DNA of 64,000 nt from Collinsella aerofaciens (GTDB taxonomy: Bacteria; Actinomycetota; Coriobacteriia; Coriobacteriales; Coriobacteriaceae). The DNA lies in contig NZ_WQPK01000019.1 in the NCBI RefSeq assembly GCF_018785265.1, forward strand, positions 1 to 64,000, written 5' to 3'. A model generated the notes under the pieces. That model was given only the letters and a program-made list of their open reading frames with translations, did not search any database and was not told the DNA's origin. Numbering within the stretch: the first letter of the stretch is position 1; every line of letters begins with the position of its first letter. Positions 7,837 through 16,806 of the stretch are shown here, piece after piece. Position numbers and translations under genes: made by a program.

Positions 7837-9260
7837 GAATCTGCCTGGTACTCGAGGGTTGCTACCCCTATGTGCACGGCGGCGTATCTACCTGGATGCA
7901 TGGCTATATCCAGGCCATGCCCGAGCACGAGTTTGTGCTGTGGGTGATTGGCGCGCATGCTGCCGACCGCGGCAAATTTGTCTACGAGCTGCCCAGCAAC
8001 GTGGTCGAGGTGCACGAGGTGTTCCTGGACGATGCCCTGCGGCTTTCGGGCGAGCAACATGAAGCCAGTTTTAACGACCGCGAGCGCGAGGCGCTACGCC
8101 GCCTGGTGTCGCTCTCCAATCCGGACTGGGACGTGCTGTTCGATATCTTCCACCGCCGCCGCGTGCATCCGCTCTCGTTTTTGCAGAGCCGCACGTTTAT
8201 GGATATCTTCCGCGACGTGTGCCTTGCCGAGTACCCCTACACGCCCTTTGCCGACGCATTCCACACCATGCGCTCTATGCTGTTGCCGGTGCTCTACCTG
8301 CTGGGCAGCGAGGTGCCGGTTGCCGATGTGTACCACGCTATCTCGACCGGCTACGGCGGCCTGCTCGCTTGCCTGGGCTCAAGCGTTCACCATGCGCCGG
8401 TGCTGCTGACCGAGCATGGCATCTATACCCGCGAGCGCGAGGAAGAGATCATTCGCGCCGACTGGGTGGTGCCGTCGTTTAAGGACCGCTGGATCCGCTT
8501 TTTCTACCTGCTTTCGGAGGAGATCTACAGCCGCGCCTTCCGTGTGACGAGTTTGTTCCATAACGCCCGCAAGACGCAGATCGATATGGGCTGCGATGCG
8601 GGTAAATGCCTAGTCATCCCTAACGGCATCCAGTTCGACCGCTTTAAGGATATTCCTTTAAAGCCCGATGACGGCTGGGTGGACATTGGCGCGGTGGTGC
8701 GCCTGGCTCCCATCAAGGACGTCAAGACTATGATCTATGCCTTCTTTGAGCTGCACGAGCGCCTGCCTAAGGTGCGTCTGCACATCATGGGCGGCGTGGA
8801 CGACGAAGAGTACGGCGCCGAGTGCCACGCGCTGGTCGATACCCTGGGCGTGCGCGACCTGATCTTTACCGGTCGCGTCAACGTGGTCGAGTACATGGAA
8901 AAGCTCGACTTTACCATTTTGACGAGCATCTCCGAGGGCCAGCCGCTCAGCGTGCTGGAGTCGCTTGCAGCGCGCCGTCCCTGCGTGACGACCGAGGTGG
9001 GCTGCTGCCGCGAGCTACTCGAAGGCGCCCCGGGCGACGACTTTGGCGTGGCGGGTTTTGTGACGCCGCCCATGTATCGCAAGGGCTTGGCCGATGCCAT
9101 GGAGCGCATGTGCGTGAGCCGTGCCCGTCGCATTGAGATGGGGGAGCGCGGGCAGCGTCGAGTTGCCACGTACTTTTTGCACGAGCAGATGCTCGCCAAC
9201 TATCGCGCGCTGTACGACGAGACGGCGCGTGCGTTTAACCTGCCCAGAGAGGGGGAGTAG
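7833..9260 (+). CDS. pelF: PelF-like GT4 glycosyltransferase
   Basis: A 475-residue cytoplasmic glycosyltransferase. The N-terminus (LVLEGCYPYVHGGVSTW) is the hallmark of the PelF/DUF3492 family. The GT4 EX7E nucleotide-sugar motif appears as SEGQPLSVLES near residue 370. PelF polymerises UDP-sugars into the Pel chain and works with PelG and the PelD/PelE platform at the inner face of the membrane. It starts inside the stop of the deacetylase gene (ATGA), and pelG follows three bases after its stop. Confidence 0.88.
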   Translation: MRICLVLEGCYPYVHGGVSTWMHGYIQAMPEHEFVLWVIGAHAADRGKFVYELPSNVVEVHEVFLDDALRLSGEQHEASFNDREREALRRLVSLSNPDWDVLFDIFHRRRVHPLSFLQSRTFMDIFRDVCLAEYPYTPFADAFHTMRSMLLPVLYLLGSEVPVADVYHAISTGYGGLLACLGSSVHHAPVLLTEHGIYTREREEEIIRADWVVPSFKDRWIRFFYLLSEEIYSRAFRVTSLFHNARKTQIDMGCDAGKCLVIPNGIQFDRFKDIPLKPDDGWVDIGAVVRLAPIKDVKTMIYAFFELHERLPKVRLHIMGGVDDEEYGAECHALVDTLGVRDLIFTGRVNVVEYMEKLDFTILTSISEGQPLSVLESLAARRPCVTTEVGCCRELLEGAPGDDFGVAGFVTPPMYRKGLADAMERMCVSRARRIEMGERGQRRVATYFLHEQMLANYRALYDETARAFNLPREGE

Positions 9261-9263
9261 CCG

Positions 9264-10808
9264 GTGGCCGGAATTGGTTTTGAGCTCAAGCGCCTGTTTA
9301 GGCGCAAAGGCCTGTTTGCCACGATGCGCGCTTACGGCTACGCCGGCATTGTGTGCACGGGCCCCATGCTGTTGGGCGTGCTACTCCAGGTGGGTATCTT
9401 GGTGCTGTGCGGTCTGTGGGGCGTGGGGCGCGCCAACCAGGACCTGCTGGTGTGCATGGTGACCTATACGCTGCTGGCGTCGCTCACGCTCACGAGCTTT
9501 TTCTCTATGCCGGTCACGCGTTTTTTGGCCGATATGCTCTTTGCCGAGCGCGAGGATGAGATCCTACCTTCGTTTTGGGGCTCCAACGCCATCATGCTCG
9601 TTGCGGGCACGGTGCTCTACGGCGTCTTTTTGCTGTTCTCGGGCGCCACGCTGCTGCAGGGGCTGCTGTGCCTGTGGCTGTTCAACATTATGATCGTCAA
9701 CTGGAACGGCATGAGTTACCTCACGGCCATCAAGGATTACCGCGGCGTCCTGTGCAGCTTTGCGGCTGCCATTGGCGTGGCGTGCCTGTGCGCCCTGGCC
9801 GCGCTGGCGCTGGGACTGCCGCCGGTCGAGGGCCTGTTGGCGTCAATTGCTCTGGGCTACGGCGTCATGCTCGCCTGGGACGTGGTGCTGCTGTACCGGT
9901 ATTTTCCTCAGAGCGACCGCAGCCCCTGGCCCTTTTTGCGGTGGCTCGATCAGTTTATGCCGCTGGCGCTCACGGGTCTGTTAACCAATCTGGGACTCTT
10001 TGCGCACCTGGTGATTATTTGGACCGGTCCCATTGGCGTGCAGGTCAAGGGCTTCTTTTATGGTGCGCCCTACTACGATGTGCCGGCGCTCATCGCGTTT
10101 TTGACCATCCTGGTCACGACCGTCAACTTTGTGGTCTCGGTCGAGGTCAACTTCTATCCGCGCTACCGCGACTACTACAGCCTGTTCAACGACGGCGGCG
10201 TGGTGGGCGACATTGTGGTGGCCGAGGAGGAGATGCTCTCCACGCTCAACAGCGAACTGCGCTTTTGCGCGCTCAAGCAGCTGTTTGTGACCGCTGCGGT
10301 CATTTCGCTCGAGACCACGGTGCTCTCGGCCCTGCCGCTGGGCTTTAACAACCTTATGCACGGGTATTTTCGCACGCTGTGCGTGGGCTATGGCTTGTAT
10401 GCCGTGGGCAATACGGTGATGCTCATCTTGCTGTACTTTACCGACTACAAGGGAGCCGTGCTGGCTTCGGGCCTGTTTGGCGGTGTGGCCGGGCTGGCGA
10501 CTGCCGTGTCGTTGCTTTTGCCGCAGCAGTTTTACGGCTTTGGCTTTTTGTTGGGTGCGGCGGTGTTTTTTATCGTGGCGCTGCTGCGGCTCGATACCTA
10601 TACCGCCAACTTGCCGTATCGTATCCTGAGCCAGCAGCCTATTGTGGCGACCGACAAATCGGGCTGGTTTACCGAACTTGGCCGGGTGCTCGACCGTGTT
10701 GAGCAATGCTACGAGGACAAGCGCGCGGGCGGTGAGCCGCGCAGTGCGTTTGAACGTATGGTGGTTCGCCTGTACCAAAAACATTGGGGAGGTTCTGATG
10801 ATCGATAA
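9264..10808 (+). CDS. pelG: PelG-like polysaccharide transporter
   Basis: A 514-residue polytopic membrane protein with about twelve hydrophobic segments. Its N-terminus (MAGIGFELKRLF) is typical of PelG, the MOP/Wzx-like flippase-type transporter of Pel systems. The GTG start has GGGGGAG just upstream. The C-terminus is cytoplasmic and hydrophilic. It would export the chain made by PelF. The last 11 bases overlap the start of the CotH gene. Confidence 0.85.
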   Translation: MAGIGFELKRLFRRKGLFATMRAYGYAGIVCTGPMLLGVLLQVGILVLCGLWGVGRANQDLLVCMVTYTLLASLTLTSFFSMPVTRFLADMLFAEREDEILPSFWGSNAIMLVAGTVLYGVFLLFSGATLLQGLLCLWLFNIMIVNWNGMSYLTAIKDYRGVLCSFAAAIGVACLCALAALALGLPPVEGLLASIALGYGVMLAWDVVLLYRYFPQSDRSPWPFLRWLDQFMPLALTGLLTNLGLFAHLVIIWTGPIGVQVKGFFYGAPYYDVPALIAFLTILVTTVNFVVSVEVNFYPRYRDYYSLFNDGGVVGDIVVAEEEMLSTLNSELRFCALKQLFVTAAVISLETTVLSALPLGFNNLMHGYFRTLCVGYGLYAVGNTVMLILLYFTDYKGAVLASGLFGGVAGLATAVSLLLPQQFYGFGFLLGAAVFFIVALLRLDTYTANLPYRILSQQPIVATDKSGWFTELGRVLDRVEQCYEDKRAGGEPRSAFERMVVRLYQKHWGGSDDR

Positions 10809-12567
10809 GTTGATGTCTCGCCGCTGCCTGATCGAGGCGGCTGCCGGCGCGCTGTTGCTTTCGGGCTGCTCGTCTCAGGACGAATCCTCGACTAAAAAGG
10901 TCAAAAAGCAGGGCAAGATTAAAAAGGCCGAGGCCTCCGACCAGTCCAAGCACCTGCGCGATAAGGACGAGCTGTACGAGGTCTACGACGACTCGGGCAT
11001 TGTGACCATGTACCTGACGGTCTCGCGCGGTAACAGCTCCGAGAACACCGATCATAGCTGGGCCGAGATCAATACGTACTCGGTGTATGACTACGCCGAC
11101 ATGGGCGTGACGCGCTATCAGGTAATGGGGCTTTTGCAGGCGGGCGACGAAGACGGCCCGGTGGCCGGTGAGGTTGGCTATGGCGAGGAAGCGCCCAATG
11201 CTACCGTGCAGGTGTGTGGCCAGACGTCGAGCATGAACTCGCAAAAGAATTACAAGGTTGAGCTCAAAAAGGGCAAGGGTAGCTGGCGCCAACAGCGCGC
11301 GATTGCGCTCAACAAGCACATGGGCGAGGGTATGCGTTTTCGCAACAAGATGGCCTACGACCTTATCCGCGGGATTCCCCAGATGATGGGCCTGCGCACG
11401 CAGTTTGTGCATCTGTGGGTGTGCGACCAGACCGAAAAGTCCAACGACACCTTTGAGGACTACGGCCTGTTTACGCAGGTTGAACAGCTCAACAAGACGG
11501 CGCTTAAGGCACATGGCCTGGATAAGAGCGGGCATCTGTACAAGGTGAACAGCTTTGATTTCCATCGCTACGAGGATACCATTAAGCTTGCTGACGACCC
11601 CGACTACAACCAGGCAAGCTTTGAGGGCATGCTCGAGATTAAGGGCGATTCGGACCACACCAAGCTCATCGAGATGCTCGATGCGCTCAACGACGAATCG
11701 CAAAAGATCGATGACGTGCTCGACACCTACTTTGATACCGAGAATCTGGTCTATTGGTTGGCGTTTCAGATCCTGACGGGCAACTGCGATACGCAGAACC
11801 GCAACTGCTATCTGTACAGCCCGCTTAACTCCAAGGTCTGGTACATCCTGGATTGGGATAACGACGGCATGCTGCGTAAGCTTGAGCTGAGCCTGACGGG
11901 GTTCTCGGATTATGCGAGCTGGGAGCGCGGCGTAAGCAACTACTGGGGCAACGTGCTATTCAATCGTGCGCTGCGCAGCAAGGCGTTCCGCGGTGAGCTC
12001 GATCGCGCCGTCAAGGACCTGCGCTCGTATATGACCGAGGCACGCCTGACCAAGATGATCAAGCACTACCGCGAGGTGACTGAATCCCTGGTCTTTGCTT
12101 CGCCCGATATCGACAATCTGCCTGTCACCAAGGACCAATACGAGCAGATCGCCGCGTCGATTCCCTCCGAGATCGAGGAGAACTACAAGAGCTTTCGCGA
12201 GAGTTTTAAAAAGCCCATGCCGTTCTACATCGGCGTGCCGCAGATCGATAACGGTAAGCTGCGCATTAACTGGGATGCGTCCTACGACTTTGAGGCGCGC
12301 GACATTCGCTACACCGTAGAGCTTGCGCGCGACTATGCCATAAGCGACGTGTTCTTTAAGGCCGAGGACGTGCTGCTTCCCGAGGTGACCTGCGATGCGC
12401 CCGATGCCGGCCAGTATTTTGTGCGCGTGCGTGCCGCCAACTCCGACGGCTTTACGCAAGATGCGTTTGACTACTATGTGACTGACGACGGTAAGCACTA
12501 CGGCATGAAGTGTTTTTACGTGCAAGACGGCGGTAAGGTCGTGGAGGACACGTATGAGGAGGGCTAG
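10798..12567 (+). CDS. CotH kinase-family lipoprotein
   Basis: A 589-residue secreted lipoprotein. Residues 1-24 form a signal peptide ending in the lipobox LLSGC (C24). A CotH-like domain follows, with ILDWDNDG (D352, D354, D356) corresponding to the metal-binding aspartates of CotH kinases. The C-terminal 100 residues look like a fibronectin-III or Ig-like domain. The ATG at 10798, seven bases after GGGGAGG, is preferred over an upstream in-frame start, because only this start gives a proper signal peptide. CotH proteins are atypical extracytoplasmic kinases, first known from Bacillus spore coats. Linkage to pel genes suggests a role in surface attachment or modification of the polymer; this is inference. 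Confidence 0.8.
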   Translation: MIDKLMSRRCLIEAAAGALLLSGCSSQDESSTKKVKKQGKIKKAEASDQSKHLRDKDELYEVYDDSGIVTMYLTVSRGNSSENTDHSWAEINTYSVYDYADMGVTRYQVMGLLQAGDEDGPVAGEVGYGEEAPNATVQVCGQTSSMNSQKNYKVELKKGKGSWRQQRAIALNKHMGEGMRFRNKMAYDLIRGIPQMMGLRTQFVHLWVCDQTEKSNDTFEDYGLFTQVEQLNKTALKAHGLDKSGHLYKVNSFDFHRYEDTIKLADDPDYNQASFEGMLEIKGDSDHTKLIEMLDALNDESQKIDDVLDTYFDTENLVYWLAFQILTGNCDTQNRNCYLYSPLNSKVWYILDWDNDGMLRKLELSLTGFSDYASWERGVSNYWGNVLFNRALRSKAFRGELDRAVKDLRSYMTEARLTKMIKHYREVTESLVFASPDIDNLPVTKDQYEQIAASIPSEIEENYKSFRESFKKPMPFYIGVPQIDNGKLRINWDASYDFEARDIRYTVELARDYAISDVFFKAEDVLLPEVTCDAPDAGQYFVRVRAANSDGFTQDAFDYYVTDDGKHYGMKCFYVQDGGKVVEDTYEEG

Positions 12568-13345
12568 CGCGCTGCTTGAGCGCTTGGCGGCCCCGCCTGT
12601 GCGTGCCACGCAGGAGCGTTACCGCCATGAGCTCAAATATCTCATTAACGAGGGCGAGCACGCCGCGCTTGCCTGTCGCATGGCGCCGGTGTTTAAGCTG
12701 GACAAGCATGCGCGGGCGGGCGGTTACACTATTCGCAGCCTGTATTTTGATGACTACCGAAACTCGGCCTACGAGGAAAAAGACGCCGGCATTCTCATGC
12801 GCAAAAAGTATCGCGTGCGCATCTATAACGGCAGCGACAAGGTGATTAAGCTTGAGCGCAAAAAGAAGTACGGCAGCTGGATCTACAAGGAGGACGCGCC
12901 GCTTACGCGCGGTGAGTTTGAGCAGATTCTGGCTGGCGACTACGACTTTTTGCTGAGGAGCCCTTATCCGCTCTGTCGCGAGTTCTACATCGAGTGCATC
13001 TGCAACATGATGCGCCCGCGGACCATCGTGGACTACGAGCGCGAGCCGTGAGTGATGGATGAGGGCACCGTGCGCATTACGTTTGACATGAACGTGCGTG
13101 CCGCGGTGGGAAGCTTCGATATCTTTGACGCGACGCTGCCCGCGCTGCCGGTCCTGGAGCCCGGCAAGCTGGTGATGGAGGTCAAGTTTACGGAGTTTTG
13201 CCCGCAGCTGGTGCGCGATATTGTGCCGCCGGGAGCGGCCGAGCTTACGGCGGTCTCCAAGTACTGTCTGTGTTACGAAAAGACCGCCTACCTGCGCGGA
13301 TTTAATTACTGGGAATCGGATTTTGAGAACCGAGGGGATATTTAG
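12554..13345 (+). pseudogene. VTC-domain (polyphosphate polymerase-like) gene interrupted by in-frame TGA
   Basis: Two halves of one VTC domain lie in the same frame, separated only by a TGA at 13049-13051. The 5' half (12554-13051, 165 residues) carries RHELKYLI, IRSLYFDDYRN, RKKYRVRIY and KLERKKKYG, the basic tunnel strands of VTC4-like polymerases. The 3' half (from GTG 13052 or ATG 13055) carries VRITFD, LVMEVKF and KYCLCYEK. In this family the region reads continuously. It may be a nonsense mutation, read-through, or a split gene restarted at the adjacent GTG/ATG. It overlaps the cotH end by 14 bases. VTC proteins here are usually small cytoplasmic partners of CotH and DUF4956. Confidence 0.75.
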
Positions 13346-13348
13346 ACC

Positions 13349-14014
13349 ATGAGCACCAGGGACTTTTTTAAGAACTCCGTCTTGGAGGCGTTTGGCCAGG
13401 TCGACCCTGCCAAGATTGGCCTTTCGCTGCTCGTGGCGCTCGCCATGGGCATCCTGATCTATTGCGTGTACAAGCGCTTTTTTACCGGCGTGGTGTATTC
13501 GCGCAGCTTTGCCGTGACGCTTGTGGGCATGTGCGTGCTCACCTGCATGGTCACGCTCGCGATTTCGACCAACGTGGTCATCTCGCTCGGTATGGTCGGT
13601 GCTCTGTCAATCGTCCGCTATCGTACGGCGGTTAAGGACCCGCTCGACCTGCTGTATCTTTTTTGGGCCATTACCACAGGCATTACGGCAGGCGCCGGCA
13701 TGTACGCGCTCGTGGGGCTTACGGCAGTGGTGATTGTGGTGATGATTGCCGGCTTTGCGAGCCGCCAGGACAAGGCGCGCGTGTACATGATGGTCATCCA
13801 CTACACGGGCCAGACTACTGGCGACGATATCGTGCGCGCATTTGGGCGCACCAAGTTTACGGTGAAGTCCAAGACCATGCGCGGTGACAAGGTGGAGATG
13901 GCCGCCGAGGTGTTCTCGGACGGTGTAGATATGCCCTATGCTGACGCCATTCGCGCGCTCGACGGCGTGGAAGACCTAACGTTGATCCAATACAACGGCG
14001 AATATCACGGGTAG
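13349..14014 (+). CDS. DUF4956 membrane protein
   Basis: A 221-residue protein with four or so hydrophobic helices in the first 140 residues, including the conserved LGMVGALSIVRYRTAVKDP segment, then a soluble C-terminal domain of about 75 residues. This is the DUF4956 family, whose biochemical function is unknown; it commonly accompanies VTC-domain and CotH genes. It starts three bases after the stop of the VTC gene, with GAGGGGA upstream, and closes the Pel-like operon. A hairpin at 14064-14087 without a T tract follows. Confidence 0.8.
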   Translation: MSTRDFFKNSVLEAFGQVDPAKIGLSLLVALAMGILIYCVYKRFFTGVVYSRSFAVTLVGMCVLTCMVTLAISTNVVISLGMVGALSIVRYRTAVKDPLDLLYLFWAITTGITAGAGMYALVGLTAVVIVVMIAGFASRQDKARVYMMVIHYTGQTTGDDIVRAFGRTKFTVKSKTMRGDKVEMAAEVFSDGVDMPYADAIRALDGVEDLTLIQYNGEYHG

Positions 14015-14063
14015 AACCCTAGCGAGCAGATCGCCCGGCAGATGCCCGCGCAGCGTCGAGCAG

Positions 14064-14087
14064 TCCGGCGTTCGTCAGAACGCCGGA
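14064..14087. other. 10-bp intergenic hairpin
   Basis: TCCGGCGTTC (14064-14073) and GAACGCCGGA (14078-14087) are perfectly complementary around GTCA. No T tract follows, so a rho-independent terminator is doubtful. It lies between the Pel-like operon and the lacI-type gene and may mark the operon end. Confidence 0.5.
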
Positions 14088-14104
14088 ACGAACAGGTATC
14101 ATGG

Positions 14105-14118
14105 TGAAAGCGATTTCA
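14105..14118. promoter_or_regulatory. LacI-family operator before the regulator gene
   Basis: TGAAAGCGATTTCA has the central CG and flanking AAA/TTT of LacI/GalR-family operators. It sits just upstream of the probable GTG start at 14134, which suggests that the regulator controls its own gene. Two related sites precede the PTS gene. Confidence 0.7.
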
Positions 14119-14133
14119 ATGACAGGGGTGCTC

Positions 14134-15114
14134 GTGGTAAAGATGAAAGATGTGGCCGAGCTGGCGGGCGTTTCGAGCGCCGCCGTCTCGCGCTACCTCA
14201 ACGGTGGATACATATCGGCGGACAAGGCCGAGCGCATTAAGAAAGCGATTGAGCTGACAGGATACGTGCGGTCCAGCCAGGCTCGCGCGCTGCGCACCGG
14301 TTCCACCAAGCTCATCGGCGTCATCGTCCCCAAGATCAACTCGGAATCCGTGAGCCGCATTACTGCCGGCATTGGCCAGGTGCTCGGTCGCCGTGGCTAC
14401 CAGATGCTGCTTGCCAATACCGACAACGCCCCCGATCGTGAGCTTGAATACCTCGACCTGTTCCAGAACCATCCGGTCGATGGCATCGTGCTGGTAGCGA
14501 CCATGATTACCGACGAGCACCGTCGTGCGATTGGGTCTTGTCGCGTACCCCTTGTGGTCATTGGTCAAAACGTCGAGGGCACGGCCTGTGTTTATCACGA
14601 CGATTACGAGGCTGCCTTTGAGCTGGGCCATGCGCTTGCGGGCCGCGTGGACGGCAAGATCGCCTACATTGGAGTTACCGAAGAGGACCGCGCGGCCGGT
14701 TATGACCGCCGTCGCGGTTTTGAGGCCGGCTTGCGCGCCGCGGGTAACCCGCTCGATGCCGCCTTGATTCGCCTGGGCTCGTTTACGCTCGACTCAGGCT
14801 ATGGTGCAGCACGTGAACTGCTTTCCGTCGCTCCCGATGTTTCGTTTATCGCGTGCGCGACCGATACCATGGCGGCGGGCGCGCTTCGTGCCATCGATGA
14901 GGTTCGCGGCGTGGGCGAGGGCATGCATCGCGTAAGCGGTTTTGGCGACAACGCGTTTTTGCGCGCGCTGACGGGCGGTATTCCCACCGTGCATTATGGC
15001 TACCTGACCAGTGGCGTCGAGGCGACCAATATGTTGCTCAACGCGCTCGATGGCGTGGAGGGGGAGAGCGGTCTAAAGACGCTCAAACTCGGCCATCAGC
15101 TTATGAATGTCTAG
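14134..15114 (+). CDS. LacI-family sugar regulator (probable sucrose/fructoside)
   Basis: A 326-residue regulator. The N-terminal helix-turn-helix (KMKDVAELAGVSSAAVSRYLNG) and hinge are typical of LacI/GalR, followed by a periplasmic-binding-like effector domain (LIGVIVPKINSES onward). GTG 14134 is preferred to the in-frame ATG at 14101: AGGGG lies five bases before it, and the operator at 14105-14118 would otherwise be inside the coding region. It is next to a sucrose-type PTS and a GH32 hydrolase, so the effector is likely sucrose or a phosphorylated fructoside. Confidence 0.85.
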   Translation: MVKMKDVAELAGVSSAAVSRYLNGGYISADKAERIKKAIELTGYVRSSQARALRTGSTKLIGVIVPKINSESVSRITAGIGQVLGRRGYQMLLANTDNAPDRELEYLDLFQNHPVDGIVLVATMITDEHRRAIGSCRVPLVVIGQNVEGTACVYHDDYEAAFELGHALAGRVDGKIAYIGVTEEDRAAGYDRRRGFEAGLRAAGNPLDAALIRLGSFTLDSGYGAARELLSVAPDVSFIACATDTMAAGALRAIDEVRGVGEGMHRVSGFGDNAFLRALTGGIPTVHYGYLTSGVEATNMLLNALDGVEGESGLKTLKLGHQLMNV

Positions 15115-15201
15115 ATTTTGGGCACGTCTGCCTGCCTCTGAGCCCTTATGTTTGTCTCAAAACTACCATTCGCCCGCTATTTCCTACCGTTCACCCTACT
15201 A

Positions 15202-15241
15202 TGAAAACGATTACAGACATATGAAACTGAAATCGATTACA
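15202..15241. promoter_or_regulatory. tandem LacI-type operators before the PTS gene
   Basis: TGAAAACGATTACA (15202-15215) and TGAAATCGATTACA (15228-15241) match each other at 13 of 14 positions and share the central CG with the site at 14105. Their centres are 26 bp apart. They lie 57 bases or more before the PTS start, where a repressor of the operon would bind. I could not place a clear -35/-10 pair. Confidence 0.75.
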
Positions 15242-15297
15242 GTGTAAGTGTCAAAGATGGCCGGGTGCACGTGCGCCCGTTTGAGGAAAGGGAAGTC

Positions 15298-16698
15298 ATG
15301 GACTACCGCAAATCAGCCCAAGAGGTGCTCGACAACATCGGTGGCGCCGGCAACGTTGTTTCGGCCGCACACTGCGCCACGCGTCTGCGCCTGGTGATTG
15401 CCGATAACGCCAAGGTCGACAAGGAGGCCCTCGAGAATATCGACGGCGCCAAGGGCGTCTTTGAGGCCCAGGGCCAGCTCCAGATTATTTTTGGCACCGG
15501 TACCGTCAATAAGGTCTACGAAGAGTTCATCGCGCTCAGTGGCGTCGAAGCTGCCACCAAGGCCGAGGTCAAGGAGGCCGCGGCTCAGCAGCAGAACATC
15601 TTTATGCGTGCCATTAAGGTGCTCGGCGATGTCTTTGTCCCCATCATCCTCGCCATCGTGGCTTCGGGCTTGCTGCTGGGCATTATGAGCGCCCTCAACT
15701 TTATGGCCTCCAACGACTTTATCGCGCTCGACACTAATAACTTTATTTATAAGATCGCCGACCTGGTCTCGGGAACGTCCTTTGGCATTCTGCAGATCCT
15801 GATCGGCTACTCCGCCGCCAAGGCCTTTGGCGCCAACCCGTATCTGGGTGCCGTCGTCGGCGGTGCGTTCATTAACTCCTCGCTGCAGAGCGCCTACACG
15901 GTTGCCTCCGAGGGCGTACAGACCATGGTTACCGTCATTCCCGGTGTGTATAGCTTTGAGTGGGTCGGCTATCAGGGCCATGTGATCCCCATCGTTATCG
16001 CCTGTGCCATTCTGGCCTTCCTCGAGAAGCGCCTGCACAAGATCGTTCCCGAGATGTTCGACCTCTTTGTGACCCCGCTCGTCTCGGTGTTCGTGACCGT
16101 GCTCGTGACGCTCGTTGCCGTCGGCCCCATCTTCGTGTGGGCCGAGAACGCCATCCTCGGTCTGATCCAGGCCCTGCTGACCCTGCCCTTCGGCATCGGT
16201 TCCTTTATCGTCGGCCTGTTCTATGCTCCCACGGTCGTTACCGGTATCCACCAGATGTACACCGCCATCGACCTGGGCCAGCTCGCCCAGTACGGCGTGA
16301 CCTACTGGCTGCCCATCGCCAGCGCTGCCAACATCGCCCAAGGTGGCGCCGCGCTTGCCGTTGCCTTTAAGACCCGCGATGCCAAGATTAAGGGCCTGGC
16401 GCTTCCTTCGGCTCTGTCCGCTTTCATGGGCATTACCGAGCCTGCCATCTTCGGCGTGAACCTTCGCTTCTTTAAGCCCTTCATCGCCGGCTGCATCGGC
16501 GGCGGTTGCGGTGCCTTGGTCTGCGCGCTCACTTCGCTGGCTGCCTCCGGCACGGGCGTTACCGGTATCTTCGGTATCCTGCTGTGCCTGGCCCAGCCCG
16601 TGCAGTACGCGATCATGTTTGCGGTCGCCGCGCTGGTTTCCTTTGCCGTCTCGTTTGTCCTGTACAAGGACGAGCCCAAGGCTTCCGAGCAGGCCTAA
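15298..16698 (+). CDS. PTS sugar transporter EIIBC, sucrose/beta-glucoside type
   Basis: A 466-residue permease. The EIIB domain (residues 1-85) has the phosphorylated cysteine in SAAHCATRLR (C26). The EIIC domain follows, with about ten membrane segments and the conserved GITEPAIFG. There is no EIIA domain, so it must borrow one from elsewhere, as sucrose EIIBC proteins commonly do. ATG 15298 with AGGAAAGGGA upstream is chosen over an in-frame start at 15265. It takes up and phosphorylates a sugar, probably sucrose, for the GH32 enzyme encoded downstream. Confidence 0.85.
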   Translation: MDYRKSAQEVLDNIGGAGNVVSAAHCATRLRLVIADNAKVDKEALENIDGAKGVFEAQGQLQIIFGTGTVNKVYEEFIALSGVEAATKAEVKEAAAQQQNIFMRAIKVLGDVFVPIILAIVASGLLLGIMSALNFMASNDFIALDTNNFIYKIADLVSGTSFGILQILIGYSAAKAFGANPYLGAVVGGAFINSSLQSAYTVASEGVQTMVTVIPGVYSFEWVGYQGHVIPIVIACAILAFLEKRLHKIVPEMFDLFVTPLVSVFVTVLVTLVAVGPIFVWAENAILGLIQALLTLPFGIGSFIVGLFYAPTVVTGIHQMYTAIDLGQLAQYGVTYWLPIASAANIAQGGAALAVAFKTRDAKIKGLALPSALSAFMGITEPAIFGVNLRFFKPFIAGCIGGGCGALVCALTSLAASGTGVTGIFGILLCLAQPVQYAIMFAVAALVSFAVSFVLYKDEPKASEQA

Positions 16699-16720
16699 GA
16701 GCTTTTGGATTAAGGGAATG

Positions 16721-16743
16721 CCCGCGGGCTGTATGCTCGCGGG
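16721..16743 (+). other. intercistronic hairpin between PTS and GH32 genes
   Basis: CCCGCGGGC (16721-16729) pairs with GCTCGCGGG (16735-16743), nine pairs including one G-T, around TGTAT. Only a short T run follows. It may lower or stabilise downstream expression rather than end the transcript. Confidence 0.5.
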
Positions 16744-16806
16744 TGTTTCCAGCATCGGGCGCCGATCTCTGGTGCCTTGTAACTTTCGATCTGTTAGGAC
16801 TTTGAT

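Noticed and set aside
13049-13051. TGA in the VTC gene read as selenocysteine
   Set aside because: VTC domains have no cysteine or selenocysteine at this place, and I see no hairpin of the needed kind just after the codon.
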